From positions 1 through 64,000 of the forward strand of contig MU405227.1 of assembly GCA_022836615.1 (NCBI GenBank): DNA of 64,000 nt, given 5' to 3'. Within the stretch, counting starts at the first letter, position 1. Each line of letters opens with the position of its first letter. Below, one piece after another: positions 23,856 through 36,851 of the stretch. The notes below the pieces were generated by a model that was given only the letters and a program-made list of their open reading frames with translations, was not told where the DNA came from and did not search any database. The DNA comes from Annulohypoxylon bovei var. microspora. Its lineage: Eukaryota > Ascomycota > Sordariomycetes > Xylariales > Hypoxylaceae. Position numbers and translations under genes: made by a program.

Positions 23856-26800
23856 ATACTTATTAGAGCCACAACGCGCGGAGCATGGCTTATCACATTG
23901 GAGGTCCTACACACGCATGCATGGGACTCCCGTCTCCCTCTGTAGGGCTGTGATACCCATCTCACGTGGGTAGTGCTGTACCTACAGAACTATGTAACCA
24001 GGGTTGCGGTCTGACAGGTCTGATTTGTGAGTTTGGGCATGCCTAGTTTCGAAGGATCTAAGTGTGCGCAGCACGACATCCATGCATATAGGTGATGCTG
24101 AGGGATGAGGTATATCCAAGCGCTGATTTGGCTGACATCTATATCGAACACTAGTTTCGATATTCGCGCCGTGCCGTCATGACTATACATCTAGCGAACG
24201 GGATATGCAAGGGATCTCTCACGCAAGGCCACTGCAGAATCCCATCAGGTTGAAGAGGTATTCTTTCGGTACTTATTTCAATACGGCTGTTTCCCTATAA
24301 ACTGACGCTTCCGCGCTTCCGCACATACATACGCACATACCTTGCCAGCTGCCGAACGGTTCTTGGTATGCGAAGGATTCGAAAGGCTGTCATTTATACG
24401 AAGAGTGCGGGTTGGCTCAGACAGCTGCTAGGGTATCTGGAGGAATCACTCTTTAAACCCCAGTGAAGATTCTCCAGGTCCAAGGCACCGGTAACCTACC
24501 TAGGTATGTGTCTTACCTTGTCAAAGCCCGAATTGAATGGAGAGACGTGCATATACCCATCAGATGACTATTATTGCAGCAATACTCTTATGTGACTTGC
24601 CTTGTCGTGATCCTAGCGTAACATGCCTAGATCAGTAGCAACATCGATCGTCTGTCAAGGGCACAAGGGTCAAGGCATCCATCCAGTTGTCTTCGTGATG
24701 TTTCCGGCTTATTGCCTTAAGGATTCCGAAGTCAACCTGTTTTCGTCTTGGTTTCGCCGTTCATCGTCTGTCGGACTTTCAACAAAACAGGTGGAACAAG
24801 CACGCTAAGATTTAATACATAGGACTTCGATATTGTGGACCTGTGTGAATTTTCGAAATGGAGCCGTGAGGTCATTGGGAAGAGAAGGAGAGGCGGCCAA
24901 GACAGTTATGGAAGGCTTCTAGAAAACGATTGATTAGAAATTAGATCCCACCTTAATCAAACAAAAGCGGCTTGGCTTGGGAGATCAGGACCATACCCCT
25001 GGTCGCCCTAAGATCGTCTCCCCTGACTGTTGGGGATCAAAGCTTTGCCTCGCCCCGTATCGCCGTTTGCAAGAATTTGATGCGGTGGCAGGTGGGAAAT
25101 TATTCGCACAAAAAACGAGGCTTCTATCACCGAGGCGGCGAAGATTTTCTTGGCTTCAGGGGTGTTTTCATCGAGCTTAACGGCTCTCGGCTTGGTGGGT
25201 ATGTGTTCATTAGTCCTGTCAGCTCGTATTGCGTGCGTCGACTATATCTTATGCAAGTTATGTTTGTCATTGACGATTCTTATTGCCGAGTCTAATAGGT
25301 CTATTTTAAGTTACAGGAAGATGATGTACATACATGCACAGGAATGATAGGTATGTATGATATTGATTCTTAATAGCGTCTATTAAGCTGCTGAAGGTGG
25401 GTTGTATCACGCAAGGAGTGCTGCATCAGCTCGACCGTAACATCTTGCGATACTCTTCCACTGCATGAGAATCAAGTTGATAAGAAGCTGGTAGTGTTTT
25501 TCTCCTTTCTCTTCCGTGAACAAGTACGTACGTTTCTTGACGTGTGGTCCATAGGCTTCTTCCGTTAGTGAATCTCGAGAAGCGGTGAGATTCGTGAAAT
25601 CCACAAGGCATTCCCAACTTCTAGATTGATGGATGATACTCGACAGGGACCATATATGTACGCACTGACAGCAGAATATGGGGTACTTGTTGTACATCAC
25701 TATCATCAGCCCTGTGAGATGTCAAAAAGTGAAGTCTGTGGTGTTAAAAATCTGCATCTGCAGATGGGTCCTAGGGTAAAGGAGGGCTTCCATGAACAAA
25801 TATGTGATCCAATATGGAAAACTTCGCTACAGAGCATTAACCATAGAAGGTCAAAATCGTGCATAGCACGCCATTTACCACTATACCACATGGTAACTTG
25901 AAATTCTTATAAGGCTTTGATCGGGTTATCATCCCTCACGCCGTCGCTACAGACAAGTGCATACATCATACCCTTGAATGTTGAGCCCGGCAGTCCTACA
26001 TATTTAGTCATCGACAACGGGCCACGGCCAACACATCATGAGTCATGGCCTTAGGCTGGACCTAAGCGCTCACTAGGTAAGTTAAGCATACCGGCCCAAT
26101 CTCCAGAAAAAGTCCGCCGGAAGCCGAAGCAATTTTGATGCCAATGTGAAGAATATGTGCCGAGTATGACATTTGCTTGTTTTATTCATATAATTCTAGT
26201 GCCGAAGGAAATCTACCTAAGTACATACCTAAGAGACTAAAGTAAGACTAACTGATCCAGCTAGTCCTAATTCTGGCCTATAAACTTTTAGTGTCGTTAT
26301 ATCACGATGAATTATTAAATGTCAATGACATCAAAATGATATTCCAGCCATTGGACCCTGGGGTTTAAGGACATGATAGTTGAGTGTGAGAACTGCTGCA
26401 CCCCGTGCTCGCGAAAAGTTGCCCCTGATCTTGTACTGCGTATGCACATCAGCTGAGATATCAGTTACTTGTCCCGGGTCCTTTTGTTTCAACCTCCATC
26501 GCGACATTGATATTCAGCTCGGGAGTAAAAAGCCATTGTCCGTCACAACCGGAGGTTGGCGCGCTTTGAACTTTTATCACGCGTCCGGACTGCCCGGCGC
26601 CATACAACGTAACTACCCCTAAGCTAGTGTTAGATCGCGACACAAATCAATTAGACATTCCGAGGATATTAGATCGCGGGACACAGGTACGCGAGCGCCA
26701 TGTCTGAGAAAGAAAAAAAAAATCATGGACAAGGCCAGGCCACTAAGAAGCTATTGTCACTTTCCCCTTTTGGGACCTCGTGGCACCCCGAGGGAGATCC

Positions 26801-27830
26801 TCTGGTGGCTGCTGTCATGATAATCGGATTTTTGCTTCTTCTGCAATATTCGACCAATAATGTATGAAGGCAGCAACCAGCCGAACAAGTCTTAGCACCG
26901 AGTAATCCACTAAGATCACAGGAATTAGGGCTGGAGTACAGGGGTAGACCAGCTTTCGTCAGATGTCGTTCAGGGTTTCAAGACCAGCTGACCTCTCCTT
27001 GCATGGCTGATAATAATATGATGAAGTTCTAACTTGACGTCGCAAGGTACAGGTTCTCGGCACTCATCAAATAGGAAATGTCATTTTGCGGCGCGGCGTT
27101 GCATACACCTTAACAAGACTTACATGCTATGTAGGAGGTAGGTAATTCATAGTTCACACAATTAATGGCACAGATGAATTATTGCGCATTATCAGCTCCG
27201 TGAAGAAGAGGAACACTTGCCTTAACTGGCACGTCTCATCTCTCGAGTCTAGAATCGTGGCCTTTCTTTAGCCTGGACGGCTTGGATTGCATTCCCAGTG
27301 GGTCGTCGTAAGTCGGTTCCCGTTTGACGCGGACATGATCGAACGTCCTTCTAATTCTCTTCTCGCCTGTTCTTTTCACCGCAACGGCCAACATTCGATA
27401 CGTACTTAGCTCATCCGAAAATGAAGGCCCACTTCCCCTGGTCGAGAAAAAAAAAAGAGCTTTGACTTGGATCGAAATCTCTGTCTCCATCCTAATATCC
27501 CACGCGAAAATTCTTTAAGATTGTAGCTAACGTTTGTGGAGCCACGATAACCAAGTGGAAACTTCTAATGTTCTATGAATCTTCTACGATGTAGTGGAGG
27601 CATTATTCATCACGATACGTGCCGTCACTGTGGATTTGAGCCGAGGTTTAATAAGTTACGGTATATATCAGTGCTGTCGAGTCGAGTCTCAGACCATGTA
27701 GTATATGGATATTGTTCTATGTAGGACTATATTGGTCTGACCGCTTAAGAAAAACCAATAAACAATACGGCGCTACAAAGACCAAGCCATAATACTACAT
27801 AGTATAAAACCATCGAAGAATAAAGGCGCA

Positions 27831-27870
27831 CAAAAAATAAAAATAAAAATAAAACAATAAAAAAATATTT
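27831..27870. repeat. A-rich low-complexity tract
   Basis: AAATAAAAATAAA-type sequence with no coding content. It could be a degenerate poly(A) tail of a retroposed copy, but no body of such an element was recognised on either side. Confidence 0.6.
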
Positions 27871-28767
27871 ACCAGCCTTCTCCTGGTCTGGCAATGCGCG
27901 ACCAGCTATTTCGGGTAATACCCAATTTCAGGTGCAATTTATCGACTATGCGCTTTTCATGTAAGTACTGTACATCTCATAAAATGTCTTAACAAGGGGC
28001 TGGATGTAGCACATGCTGAATTGACAGGGTTGTCAGGGGCTTACGCTTGTTTCATTTTCTTCCATGGGGGGATACATAGATGGATACACAACATGCATAT
28101 CCATTACCACCTTAGTACATGATGTACATGTAGGCCTCTTCATGTAATTCACAGGTCACCCCCCTGTCCAGTTAAGCCCAAGCCCTTCATACATTTAGTA
28201 CGTATTTTTTTTCTTATTCCCCATATCCCTGCTCTCATATTTGGGATGCGTCACTGTGGCCCAGCTAGGGTTCGGGGTGATTATTTTTGTCACTCGTTCG
28301 TGAGGTTTGCGACACGGCCTGACATGTACTTCCATGCCTAATTTGTGTGTTAATCTTATTGCGAGATTAAGAAGATATACATGTCAACACATGTACTCAC
28401 AGTACTCGCAGTCTGGCGGTGTATGTACCTACTTCGTAATGTGTAGTACTAGCGAATATTACAACAGCCTTGGAATGGCTAGGTATCTCGCTCATCTCGT
28501 GAGAAGGCCACCATATCATACATAAGGAAGGCTTCTCCCTCCTCCCCCAGGATCTCCGAATCGATCTTAAGTTCACCTGACAGACCAACAACAGACATCA
28601 CAAACAAACGAACTCTCATACACCAGCTACTACTAAATATCAAGCTCAGCCTCTTAGCTTCTGCCTCAGCATCTGCTATAATCTACCTAGCATACCTAGC
28701 ACACCAAGCTATATCTAACCTACCTACAACCGGTTCTATAAAAGTACCATCAACAACATCAATCGCA

Positions 28768-29292
28768 ATGGCCGCCATGTCCCCCGAGTTCGATATGTCT
28801 TCTCAGCGACCTTCTCAGCTCCCGCCTTGCCCCGGTCCCCCTCCTAGCCGACCTCTGCCTCCTCTACCCAAGAGCGGCTAGGCTAGTCCCCTCGACGAGA
28901 ACCGCACTCGAGTCTTCGCGACTCGCCTACCAGTGCTACCCGCCAGCGATATAGATCGATATAGGAGGAAGATAGAACGACCTCCTAAAGCAGCATCAGC
29001 AAGGGATAGAATCAAGGCCAACCAGAACACGGACGATCGTTGGACGATGTACCATCGGGGAGGAGTTCCTAGGGTTCCGCTCTCTCTTCCATTCTGCCCT
29101 CTTACCAGCTCTCGACTTTCATCAAAAGGTGCATTCGGGTATGCAAGTGATCGCAGGGCGTGTACGGCGTTGCATTATCATGCACGCCCGCAACAAAAAT
29201 CCCCTCCTGCCTCCCGCACCCCTGGCATTGGCTACATGCGACAACACATCGCTCGTTCGCGGCCACATGCAAGAACCCTGCATCGACATTAA
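28768..29292 (+). pseudogene. Proline-rich gene interrupted by in-frame TAG (pseudogene or read-through)
   Basis: An ATG at 28768 in good context (CGCAATGG) opens a 37-codon frame rich in Pro and Ser (SQRPSQLPPCPGPP; RPLPPLPKSG), then a TAG at 28879-28881. The same frame continues without another stop to 29292, and the part just after the TAG looks like protein: SPLDENRTRVF, then DIDRYRRKIERPPK, then ARDRIKANQNTDDRW. The leader is C/A-rich, with a TATAAAAG at 28737-28744 only 24 bp before the ATG. I do not recognise the family. Options are a nonsense-mutated gene, stop-codon read-through, or a sequencing error. After about residue 95 the frame becomes His/Arg-rich and may be non-coding. Confidence 0.45.
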
Positions 29293-32200
29293 TTGAACGG
29301 CAGACCGCAGAATCAGAAATCCATGCCACTATGAAGCCGCCAACGTACCACATCATCGAAAACGCACCGCGATCATCCAATTTTGCCCTTTCGCCTTTTC
29401 GCCTGCTGCATTTGCCATAATACTCCGCATCTCTTCAGAGCTGGCTCAGGATCACATCCGTCATACATTCTCTGATCATTACCCGGGGCGGTTGATCTTG
29501 TGCTATTTTTCGAACACGGGATATAAAGTTATTTTTAATATTTGGGGCATTCAACCGTCATTAGCATTTGGAGGATAACCTGTCTGTTTGCTCCGGTTTG
29601 GGATAGGGGGTCTTGTAGGACCACCCGGTGTTATTTGGAATTTCTTCATTTTACGTCATCTACTGTACTCATAGAGATAGCATCGACGAGTCGTTCTTTT
29701 ATGGACGACATCGCGTGCGCTGGATACCCCCACGGGAAGGACGGTGGCAGAATTCACGACACGGAAATGGGAATGGGGTTGGTCTATGGAACAACCATGA
29801 ATGATACCGGGAGATTTGCACTAAGCAGTCGAGCCCATAACGGAATGATACGAACAGAACTATTTTTACTCAACTTGATTGCACAATTGATTTAAATGGT
29901 GTCATAATGTATTCAAACCAGTCCCCGACGGCAATTGTTTTTAACCACGATCTCATTTGCTCAAAACGTGATTCTGTGCCCTTATCCCTGGTTTCGGCCG
30001 GATTCGAGCATGTGCTCTCTCCAATTGTATGCAATGATTTCCTCTTTTGGGTAATTTTCCTATAAGTCAGCCCCACGCTCGTTAAAGCGAGTTATGGTCC
30101 TCGTGTGTCTTCTGCGTTCTGTTACAAGTAGCGGGACGTACATAAGGACGTAAGGGAATGCAGAGTCGGTGAATCAGGGCTAGTTCATTAGGCAGTCTGG
30201 CATCAAAATGCGATGGAGTTCACAACCCAAAGGTCTGGATGAGACGCCTGCGGCTCGCGCGCGGGCCGCTAGGGAGAACAAGAGGGGCTGTTGCGTCCCT
30301 CGATCATCCCTTACATCATGATGCTACTCGGACACCATGATTCGACGATAACAGAGTAACAGCAAGTAACAGAAGCCAGGCCGTCCCCTTGGGTCATCGG
30401 GATGTGATACTACTACTGCGCAAAAGCCCACATCATCGGTTAAGCTAGGTGTTAGACCATCCAAACCCCTAGCGCGCGCGATGACTATCCTAAGTATACA
30501 GAAGAGTTCACGGAACCGGCTTGCCGTTGTAGTGGATATGAATACCACAGTGAAGCTTATTATTAGGTACGATGAGTGAGCTGCACGGTTCCGTCTACCT
30601 GGGTCAGCCGCCATGACTCGTGAAAGCGACCATTCCCAGCAATGGCCCGGCGAATGGCTTCCCGAGTCACTAATCATGAAAGAGGGTAAGGCGGGTCTTT
30701 ACACGAGTCAGACATAAAGTCCCATAAAGTCCATATCAGATGATGGTTAAGATGCGGCGGCACAGCTATTAGACTATATGCCGACGCCCAAAAAGAGCTA
30801 ACTAGTGTCGATTCACTCTAGGTAATCTTCACTCCAAGGAAACGAGTATTCCGCGCCGTGATGGAGACGGAGCGGAGTGGGGCGGAAATCAGTGCGAGCC
30901 CGCCCCCTTGTTATTAGCTGGATCTCCTATACCAGGTTCCTAAGACAAATCTGCCCATTGCCCATCTCAGATATGCAACCAAGTATTAACTAACTGCCCA
31001 ACCGTCAACCGCCCTAATATGTCGGCGAAATAGGGCGCTGTATGTACCTCCTGGTAACGGACCGCGTGACTCGTTGGCTGCATAATATCATCGATGCGAT
31101 GCGATGCGGGTGTCTTTCGTTCTAGTAAGGCGCCAAATTTACAAGTGCCCGCCCGACGCTGTGTCTTTCAGAAACGTGGTCGTCTCTTGTTTTTTCTCCC
31201 TGTCTGCCTGCGGATCATCGTGATCGGGGAGAAGATAGGTATGTACTTTGTGTATGTACTTTAATATCTCCGCACTAGAAGAGAAGCCAAGCCTAGACGG
31301 AAATGATCTGAGCCGATAAACTTGTCTCAATATGCTTATGTATGTCTTGTTGACGCGGTCCAAGTTTAGGCCACTTAATATCAAGACTTCTACTTTTTTT
31401 CAAGCAGTCAAGTAGTAATCCGGGCAGTCGAGCATATGTTACTAATCTAGTTCGACGATCTCTTCCCGCCGGTGGTTCTTAGATCGGCGGTAAGGTCGGT
31501 TCTTCGCTTATTTCCATTCTATGCGTACACTAAATTCTAATTACATACCTGCATACCTACCACCTACCACCTACCACCTAACCACCTGCCACCTGCCACC
31601 TACCTACTTTCGTACGTACACTACAATCGTTTCGCACGTGTTTAGATCTAGTTCCATTCGGTTAGTGTGTAATATCTCAAAATTAATGCTTCGTTCCATC
31701 GCATGGAACTATTCTCTTTTCGCCACCCCCTGGATCATCAGGGGGGAGGCAAAAATAGGAAATAAAATAAAATCCTATCTAAGGAATAGTTAGGTAGGTA
31801 CATAAGCAATGTTCTTAATGATACGAGTAGGAACATTGAATACAACGATAGATTTTTACCGAGAATAGCCTCTTCTAGCCTTAATTGATACAACATGAAT
31901 ATGCGGAATATGGTATGTACCTACATTCAATGTTCGTATCTTGGGATAGGAGAAATCTAAAAATCAAGAATGACCTGAATGACCAACCGGCCGATAGCGA
32001 ATCGTCTTCTGAGTGTCGAAAGAATGACGTCGAAAGCGACCGGGATGATATATTCTTATCACCACGTGCACAAGACCCTGAAACGAAGTGATAACTAAAC
32101 CTGGGGATGATTTTCGACATGTTCCCCTTCTTTCGCAATACCATGAATTTTATAGGTTCATAATTCGGACGATCGCCCGCAACTCCAGCTGAAATCGGAT

Positions 32201-32590
32201 AGCGAGATCTTCTATGGACCCGTAGTAATCACCGCTCCTGGTTGAAATTTGTCCCTGCGGAAAAGCTAGGGTACTGTCGCGACCCGACCGTCCTAGCGTA
32301 AGAACCATCCGTCGCTCATTTTCGTACGAGACCAGAGACGTTGTCGTCAGCCTCCCGGTTGCTACATTGCCGACTGCTACACTGCTACATTACCACCGCA
32401 GCTGCGAACGAATGGTCTTATCACATGATTCGGCGTTTCTATTGGATGGTTAATAGTCAGGCGTACTAGCTGATCTAATCCCCACAACCCGACCGAGATT
32501 CAGTGACCGTCTTTTTGTCGTCCAGCCGTCTTAGACATAGGACGACCCCTAGTTACCGTAGTCAGCTGCATCGTCTATCTCTCTCTCGCG
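29293..32590. other. Gene desert, second part
   Basis: 3.3 kb with no supportable gene. An ACCTACC-type simple repeat occurs at about 31556-31602 and an AGGTAGGTAC motif near 31790. Open frames (for example 29542-29895 and 30324-30677) have no recognisable domains. The last 200 bp should include the promoter of the SAM37 gene. Confidence 0.5.
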
Positions 32591-33954
32591 ATGACTTTAG
32601 AACTTCATGTTTGGGGACCGGCATTTAGCCTAGACTCTATCGATCCTGAATGTCTAGCTGCCATTACATGTTTCCGCTGCTCCATCCCCCGCGAAGATTG
32701 GACCCTGATCGCCAGCAATGACGCCGCCGTCAGCCCTGATTGTACGCACCCTATCCTGATCATCCTTAACTAAACTTGTTAAAAAGACATGTCGTGATCC
32801 CCACGTCAAAAGATCTCTTCCCGCCTAGACCTGAGGATTTTCAGCTGATCAAACATGTGGTAGACCGCCTCCCCGCCTTGAATCATGAAGGTATCTGGAC
32901 TTCTGGGTATACGGAAATCGTCTCATACCTTACTAGACAAGGCATTTTAGACATTGACGATGACCTCACACCGCTCCAGAGGGCCGACTCCCTAGCCTGC
33001 GCCTCATTTTTGGCAACCCGCGGCTCAGCACTGGTCGCTATGTCGCTCTATGTATCACCGAAGGCGTGGGTTGACATAACCCGGCCCGCCTACTCATCCC
33101 TCCTTCCGTTTCCGCTCACGTGGACCGTCCCCCCGGGCATCCGCGCCGCCGCCATAGAAAAGGTCCAGCAGCTTGGCATCGACCACCTTGCACCCGAAGC
33201 AGATGCCGAGGAATCTCCATCCCGAGGCCTAGCCGAAACGACATCGACCGGGTTCCTCAAGCTCCGGAATCGCGCAGGACCTAGCACGGCCATGCAGCCG
33301 GAAAACAAAGCAGCCATCCGCTTCCAGCACTTCGCAGAGACCTTCTTCGAGGTCTTGGAGCAGATGCGCGGGGACAACACGTTCTTCCTCAGGAACGACA
33401 GGCCCGCGTCGATCGATTACCTGGTGTACGGCTACCTCCAGCTGACGCGCGTGCAGACGCCGCACCCGACCCTGAGGAACGCGCTAGAAGCATCCTACGG
33501 GAGCCTAGTCGGCTTCTCGAACGCGATCCAGGAATCCTTCGCACAGGGACCAGATCACGAGCTACCCTCGAGGGATCCCGCGCCCAAGAACGCGCTGGCG
33601 CTGATTGGTCGCTTCGCGGAAGGATCGCTCGAGTCGGTCCCGGGCGTCGGCGGGAGCTGGCAGAGGTGGCGCGTGGGTGGCGCGAGAGGCAATGGCGATG
33701 ACGTGAGGGAGCCCGTCGGCCACATGCTCGTCGCGCTCGCGGGCGCGCTGGCTGGTGCTGCCGCGCTGGGCGCCGTGGCGCTGTTCAGGGTGCTGGGTCC
33801 GCTTGGGGCTGGCACGCATCGGTTCGAGATCCCGAGGGAGGAGAAGAAGGATCTCAGCCAGTTTGGCGCGATACGAGAGCTTCTGGACGGGTTGCCGGTT
33901 ATGGAGTCAATACTCGGCGAGCCAGAGGTCCAGCTGAGGGATCGCGTGCAGTGA
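32591..33954 (+). CDS. sam37: SAM37/Tom37 metaxin-like mitochondrial outer-membrane sorting protein
   Basis: Two exons (32591-32741, 32864-33954) encode 413 residues. The join T|AC gives SPDYRLPALNHEGIWTSGY, matching the family; reading straight through would hit a stop at 32771-32773. The N-terminal thioredoxin-like metaxin domain opens LELHVWGPAFSLDSIDPEC, followed by LTPLQRADSLACASFLATR and LYVSPKAWVDITRPAYSSLLPFP, all typical of Tom37/Sam37. A C-terminal alanine-rich hydrophobic segment (about 325-350, HMLVALAGALAGAAALGAVA) may be the outer-membrane anchor. The protein belongs to the sorting and assembly machinery that inserts beta-barrel proteins such as porin and Tom40. The second half has much higher GC than the intergenic DNA around it. 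Confidence 0.88.
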
Positions 33955-34999
33955 GGGCGACCGGGGGGTGAGCTGAGTTCAGCTGAGCTTACCTACCTGG
34001 GTAATCCGGCTTCAGCTCGCGGGCTGGGTGTTATGCGATGGCTGTAATGACAATTTAAGGGGTGCTCAGGTGGCAAGGTGGTGGTGAAATGGGGTTAGGG
34101 AGGTACATTGGCGTTCAAAAGCAAAAGGCATGAGATACCATTACGTGAGGGTTTACGACTAAGGATAGAGAATGAAGAATAATGAATTAAAATGCTCAAG
34201 CCATGAGGGATTTTAGGTAGTGCTGTGTTCTTCTTGGGTAGTTGTATGTATGTATATGTACATGCTAATTCACAGCTGAGAGTACCGCGATATCATGAAT
34301 AGGATTCTATTTTGGTACAGGCATCATGGTGAACGATGAAGTCTCGTTTCCTGTTGTTTATATTTGGCCTGTTAGTGTGTATACTACTTGTCTCTACATG
34401 TATTGATCTCTGGAGCATGAGCCTGCCTCACACCCTTTTCATTGTTGGACCGTGGATATTTTTCTTCACGCTTCTCAAGCCATATGGGTTTCTATCAATT
34501 TATCATTCAATTAACTAGGAATTGGTTACTGTCTTACCCGCTCTTGACTCTCTCTTTTAACTCCCTAACACACGTATGTAAAAAGCAAGGAGTCGGACGA
34601 GACAATTCCAAATACCGTGGGTCATAAGCTAGAATTTCTTATTTTAATAAGCTCCTGCTAAGTCTAGATACAGATGAAAATTGAAGTTATGAAACAAGTG
34701 TTCTGTGACTATCTAGTTTGTTACCTAGCTCTAACTATTTCATTTGATTTCCAGTGGTCTGGATTGGACACTACAGGAGTCGAAACTACAGGTACTCTTT
34801 GCCACTGTAATCGCAGTTATGAATAGGTATGATTTATTAGAAAGAACTAGCATGGCAAATATCTTGTTTTCAAATGAATTTCACTGTATTTCTATGGTGT
34901 TCATGATATACTATTCCCCTTCGCCATTCCGGCGTAATATACTGCGACTCTTATACAAGTTCTAATGCGTCTGCAAGACAGGCAGTCACAACACAACTA
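33955..34999. other. Convergent intergenic region
   Basis: About 1 kb of AT-rich DNA between the 3' ends of SAM37 (+) and PIG-U (-). A hydrophobic 60-residue frame at 34336-34518 looks like a chance product of T-rich sequence. No RNA gene was seen. Confidence 0.55.
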
Positions 35000-36395
35000 C
35001 TAGATCTGTCGGATCTCCTTCCCAACCATCTCAGGGCGTTCCAACTCCCACTCGTCTCGGAGCACCGCAAACGTCAAGTCGCTGACGAGTAAGCTCTGCC
35101 CAAGACTCCACACAAGAGTGATGGCGTAGAAGAAATTGGCATTTCCGCTGCCAGCATAGATCCATAGGTAGTAGAAAGCCGGGCCGAGGAAGGTGGAGTA
35201 GAGTATAGTGGACGTGGATACAAAAGAGTATCGCAAGAGTGGGAACACATGTCTGAACAGCGGTACCATGGCGAGAAATAAGCTTGAATCGGCAATGCTG
35301 GGATAAGGCTTAAAGATGGCAAAGATGCCGAGTAATATTGTTAGCACGGCGAGAGGTTGTGTGCGAATGCGAAACGAGAGTCCGCCCACGTAACATGAGA
35401 GGTGTAGCCAAAATACGGCTAGGAAGAAAGCGCGGAAGCTGTCGAACATCTCGATGAAGAAGTACCACCACAGTCCAACATTAGGCGTGAGGTCCGTCAA
35501 CGTCAATTGGATGCCATAAGTCGAGGCAAGGAATTCCCATGACCCCGTGAGTAGGTAGGAGACTGCAAATAGGACTGAGAGGCAGACCGACACTGTGACG
35601 ATGTTTAGGCCTGCAAATTGTAGTGGGGATATCTTATTTGAAGCGTGCTGCCGGTCGTAGGCAAGCAGTATTAGCGGTGGTAGAAGTAATGCCGGATACA
35701 TGGAAAGGTAAGTCGCGAACGAGAGAGCGAGCATGGAGTTAAATGGGTTGCCCGATATCGCCTTCGCTATCGCGTGTAGGATGGCGCACGTAGTAAAGAC
35801 ATTAGTCGGCCGGGCCATGCATGTCGCGATCGTAAATGGGTTAAAGAGGAAACTATATGATCTCTGTCAGCAAACTAGCCTGTAGGACCTGATAATCTTG
35901 ATGAAGTTGTCATACATGGCCGCAACAATGTAACCGCTCCATTTTCTGTCTTTGCGAGCGGAGGTAAAGAGTCGCGATGCGCTAGCTTCGCCTGACTCTG
36001 CAATTTTATAAAGCGCGTCGGCGCTTAGTAGGTCGACTATAATGTACAGGAGATACGCGAATATGGGATAAGTCGCTGGGTCTGGGAGGAGAGAGAAGAG
36101 CGGGAGGAGTAACGGCGCTTGGTGGTAGACGCCACCATCGTATGGCGAGACATTGTGATTATATAAAAACAAGCCTTCTTGCACTATATAGACTGTGAGT
36201 TACTAAAACCACGGACATCCAAGGAAATTGGCTGTTCTTACGTCTCTTGAAGCTCGTTACGGGAGTCGAGATCTCGACTCGGTCAGTCAGCAGATCTGGA
36301 AGTCCAGGAAAGAAAGCGTATAGAATTAATCGTAGTAGAGCAGCAGCGGTATATAGACCGGCTGTCTCTTGGAAATGCATTTTACCGCGATTCAT
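35000..36395 (-). CDS. gab1: GPI transamidase subunit PIG-U (GAB1/CDC91)
   Basis: Three exons: 36242-36395 (ATG 36395), 35916-36183 and 35000-35852; 424 residues. Splice joins restore conserved text: TSFKR-LQEGLFLYNHNVSPYDGG across intron 1 and SGYIVAAI-FLFNPFTIATCMARPTN across intron 2. Both are hallmarks of PIG-U, a polytopic ER subunit of the GPI transamidase that attaches glycosylphosphatidylinositol anchors to proteins. At least eight hydrophobic segments are visible, for example YPIFAYLLYIIVDLL, SMYPALLLPPLILLA and FFYAITLVWSLGQSLL. The length matches the family (about 400-435). The gene is divergent from NOP7. Confidence 0.93.
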
Positions 36396-36851
36396 AATGT
36401 AGTTCCATCGTCGATGATAGTTGTGGTTTGTTCAAGTTAAAACTTGAAAGTGAGTGAATGAATGGATTGAGTTTGTTTGGTACCTTGGTATTCAATATTC
36501 GTATTCTCGAAATTCGATAGGAACACCTTAGCTCTTTCCAGCTGGAGGTTTTGCAGGGCTTAGAGCAGGGGCGGGTTGTGGGACTCTGCGAACGTTAAAC
36601 TGCGTTGTTGGCAGCTAGTCTTATCGATAAAGAGGCTAGATCAATAAAGGCTTAGCTCCTAACCCCAGAAAGCGGTCACGTCTGGCAATTCTGTAGTAGC
36701 AGCAAAAAAAAGTTTAGCGGGGCCGCAACTTTTTTTATTCACTTATTCGATCCAGTTGTCTTGTCTTGCATGATAACCTTCTACTGATCAACTAACTGCT
36801 CAGTTTTCGAACAACAGACAAAAAAAGAGCAATTGAAACCGAATCGTAAAA
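36396..36851. promoter_or_regulatory. Divergent promoter, PIG-U and NOP7
   Basis: A 456-bp gap. A TTATCGATAAAG box occurs near 36621, similar to one near 16635 in another divergent promoter. The NOP7-proximal part contains poly(A)/poly(T) runs (AAAAAAAAG near 36705, TTTTTTT near 36730), a nucleosome-depleting feature common at fungal promoters. No other element was recognised. Confidence 0.4.

Larger units (their letters stand above)
17930..28767. other. Gene desert, first part
   Basis: Nearly 11 kb without a gene I can support. Open frames up to about 130 codons occur on both strands but overlap one another, lack domains and lack splice structure. The DNA has ordinary, not AT-extreme, composition. 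Recurrent simple motifs are TACCTAGGTA/TAGGTAGGTAGG tracts (near 19510, 20040, 22430, 23820 and 24500), ACATAC/GTATGTA runs, and an A-rich tract at 27831-27870. No tRNA, rRNA or snRNA was recognised. It could hold long non-coding transcripts, large regulatory DNA or decayed sequence. Confidence 0.5.

Noticed and set aside
27831..27870. A-rich tract as the tail of a LINE or retrogene.
   Set aside because: No reverse transcriptase, target-site duplication or retrogene body could be found next to it.
17930..32590. Gene desert as a transposon graveyard or centromere.
   Set aside because: No transposase, reverse transcriptase or long terminal repeats were recognised and the sequence is not AT-extreme; the idea stays open but unsupported.
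34336..34518. Hydrophobic 60-residue frame resembling a secreted or membrane micropeptide.
   Set aside because: The region is T-rich, so Leu/Phe-rich frames are expected by chance; no leader or splice signals and no similarity recognised.
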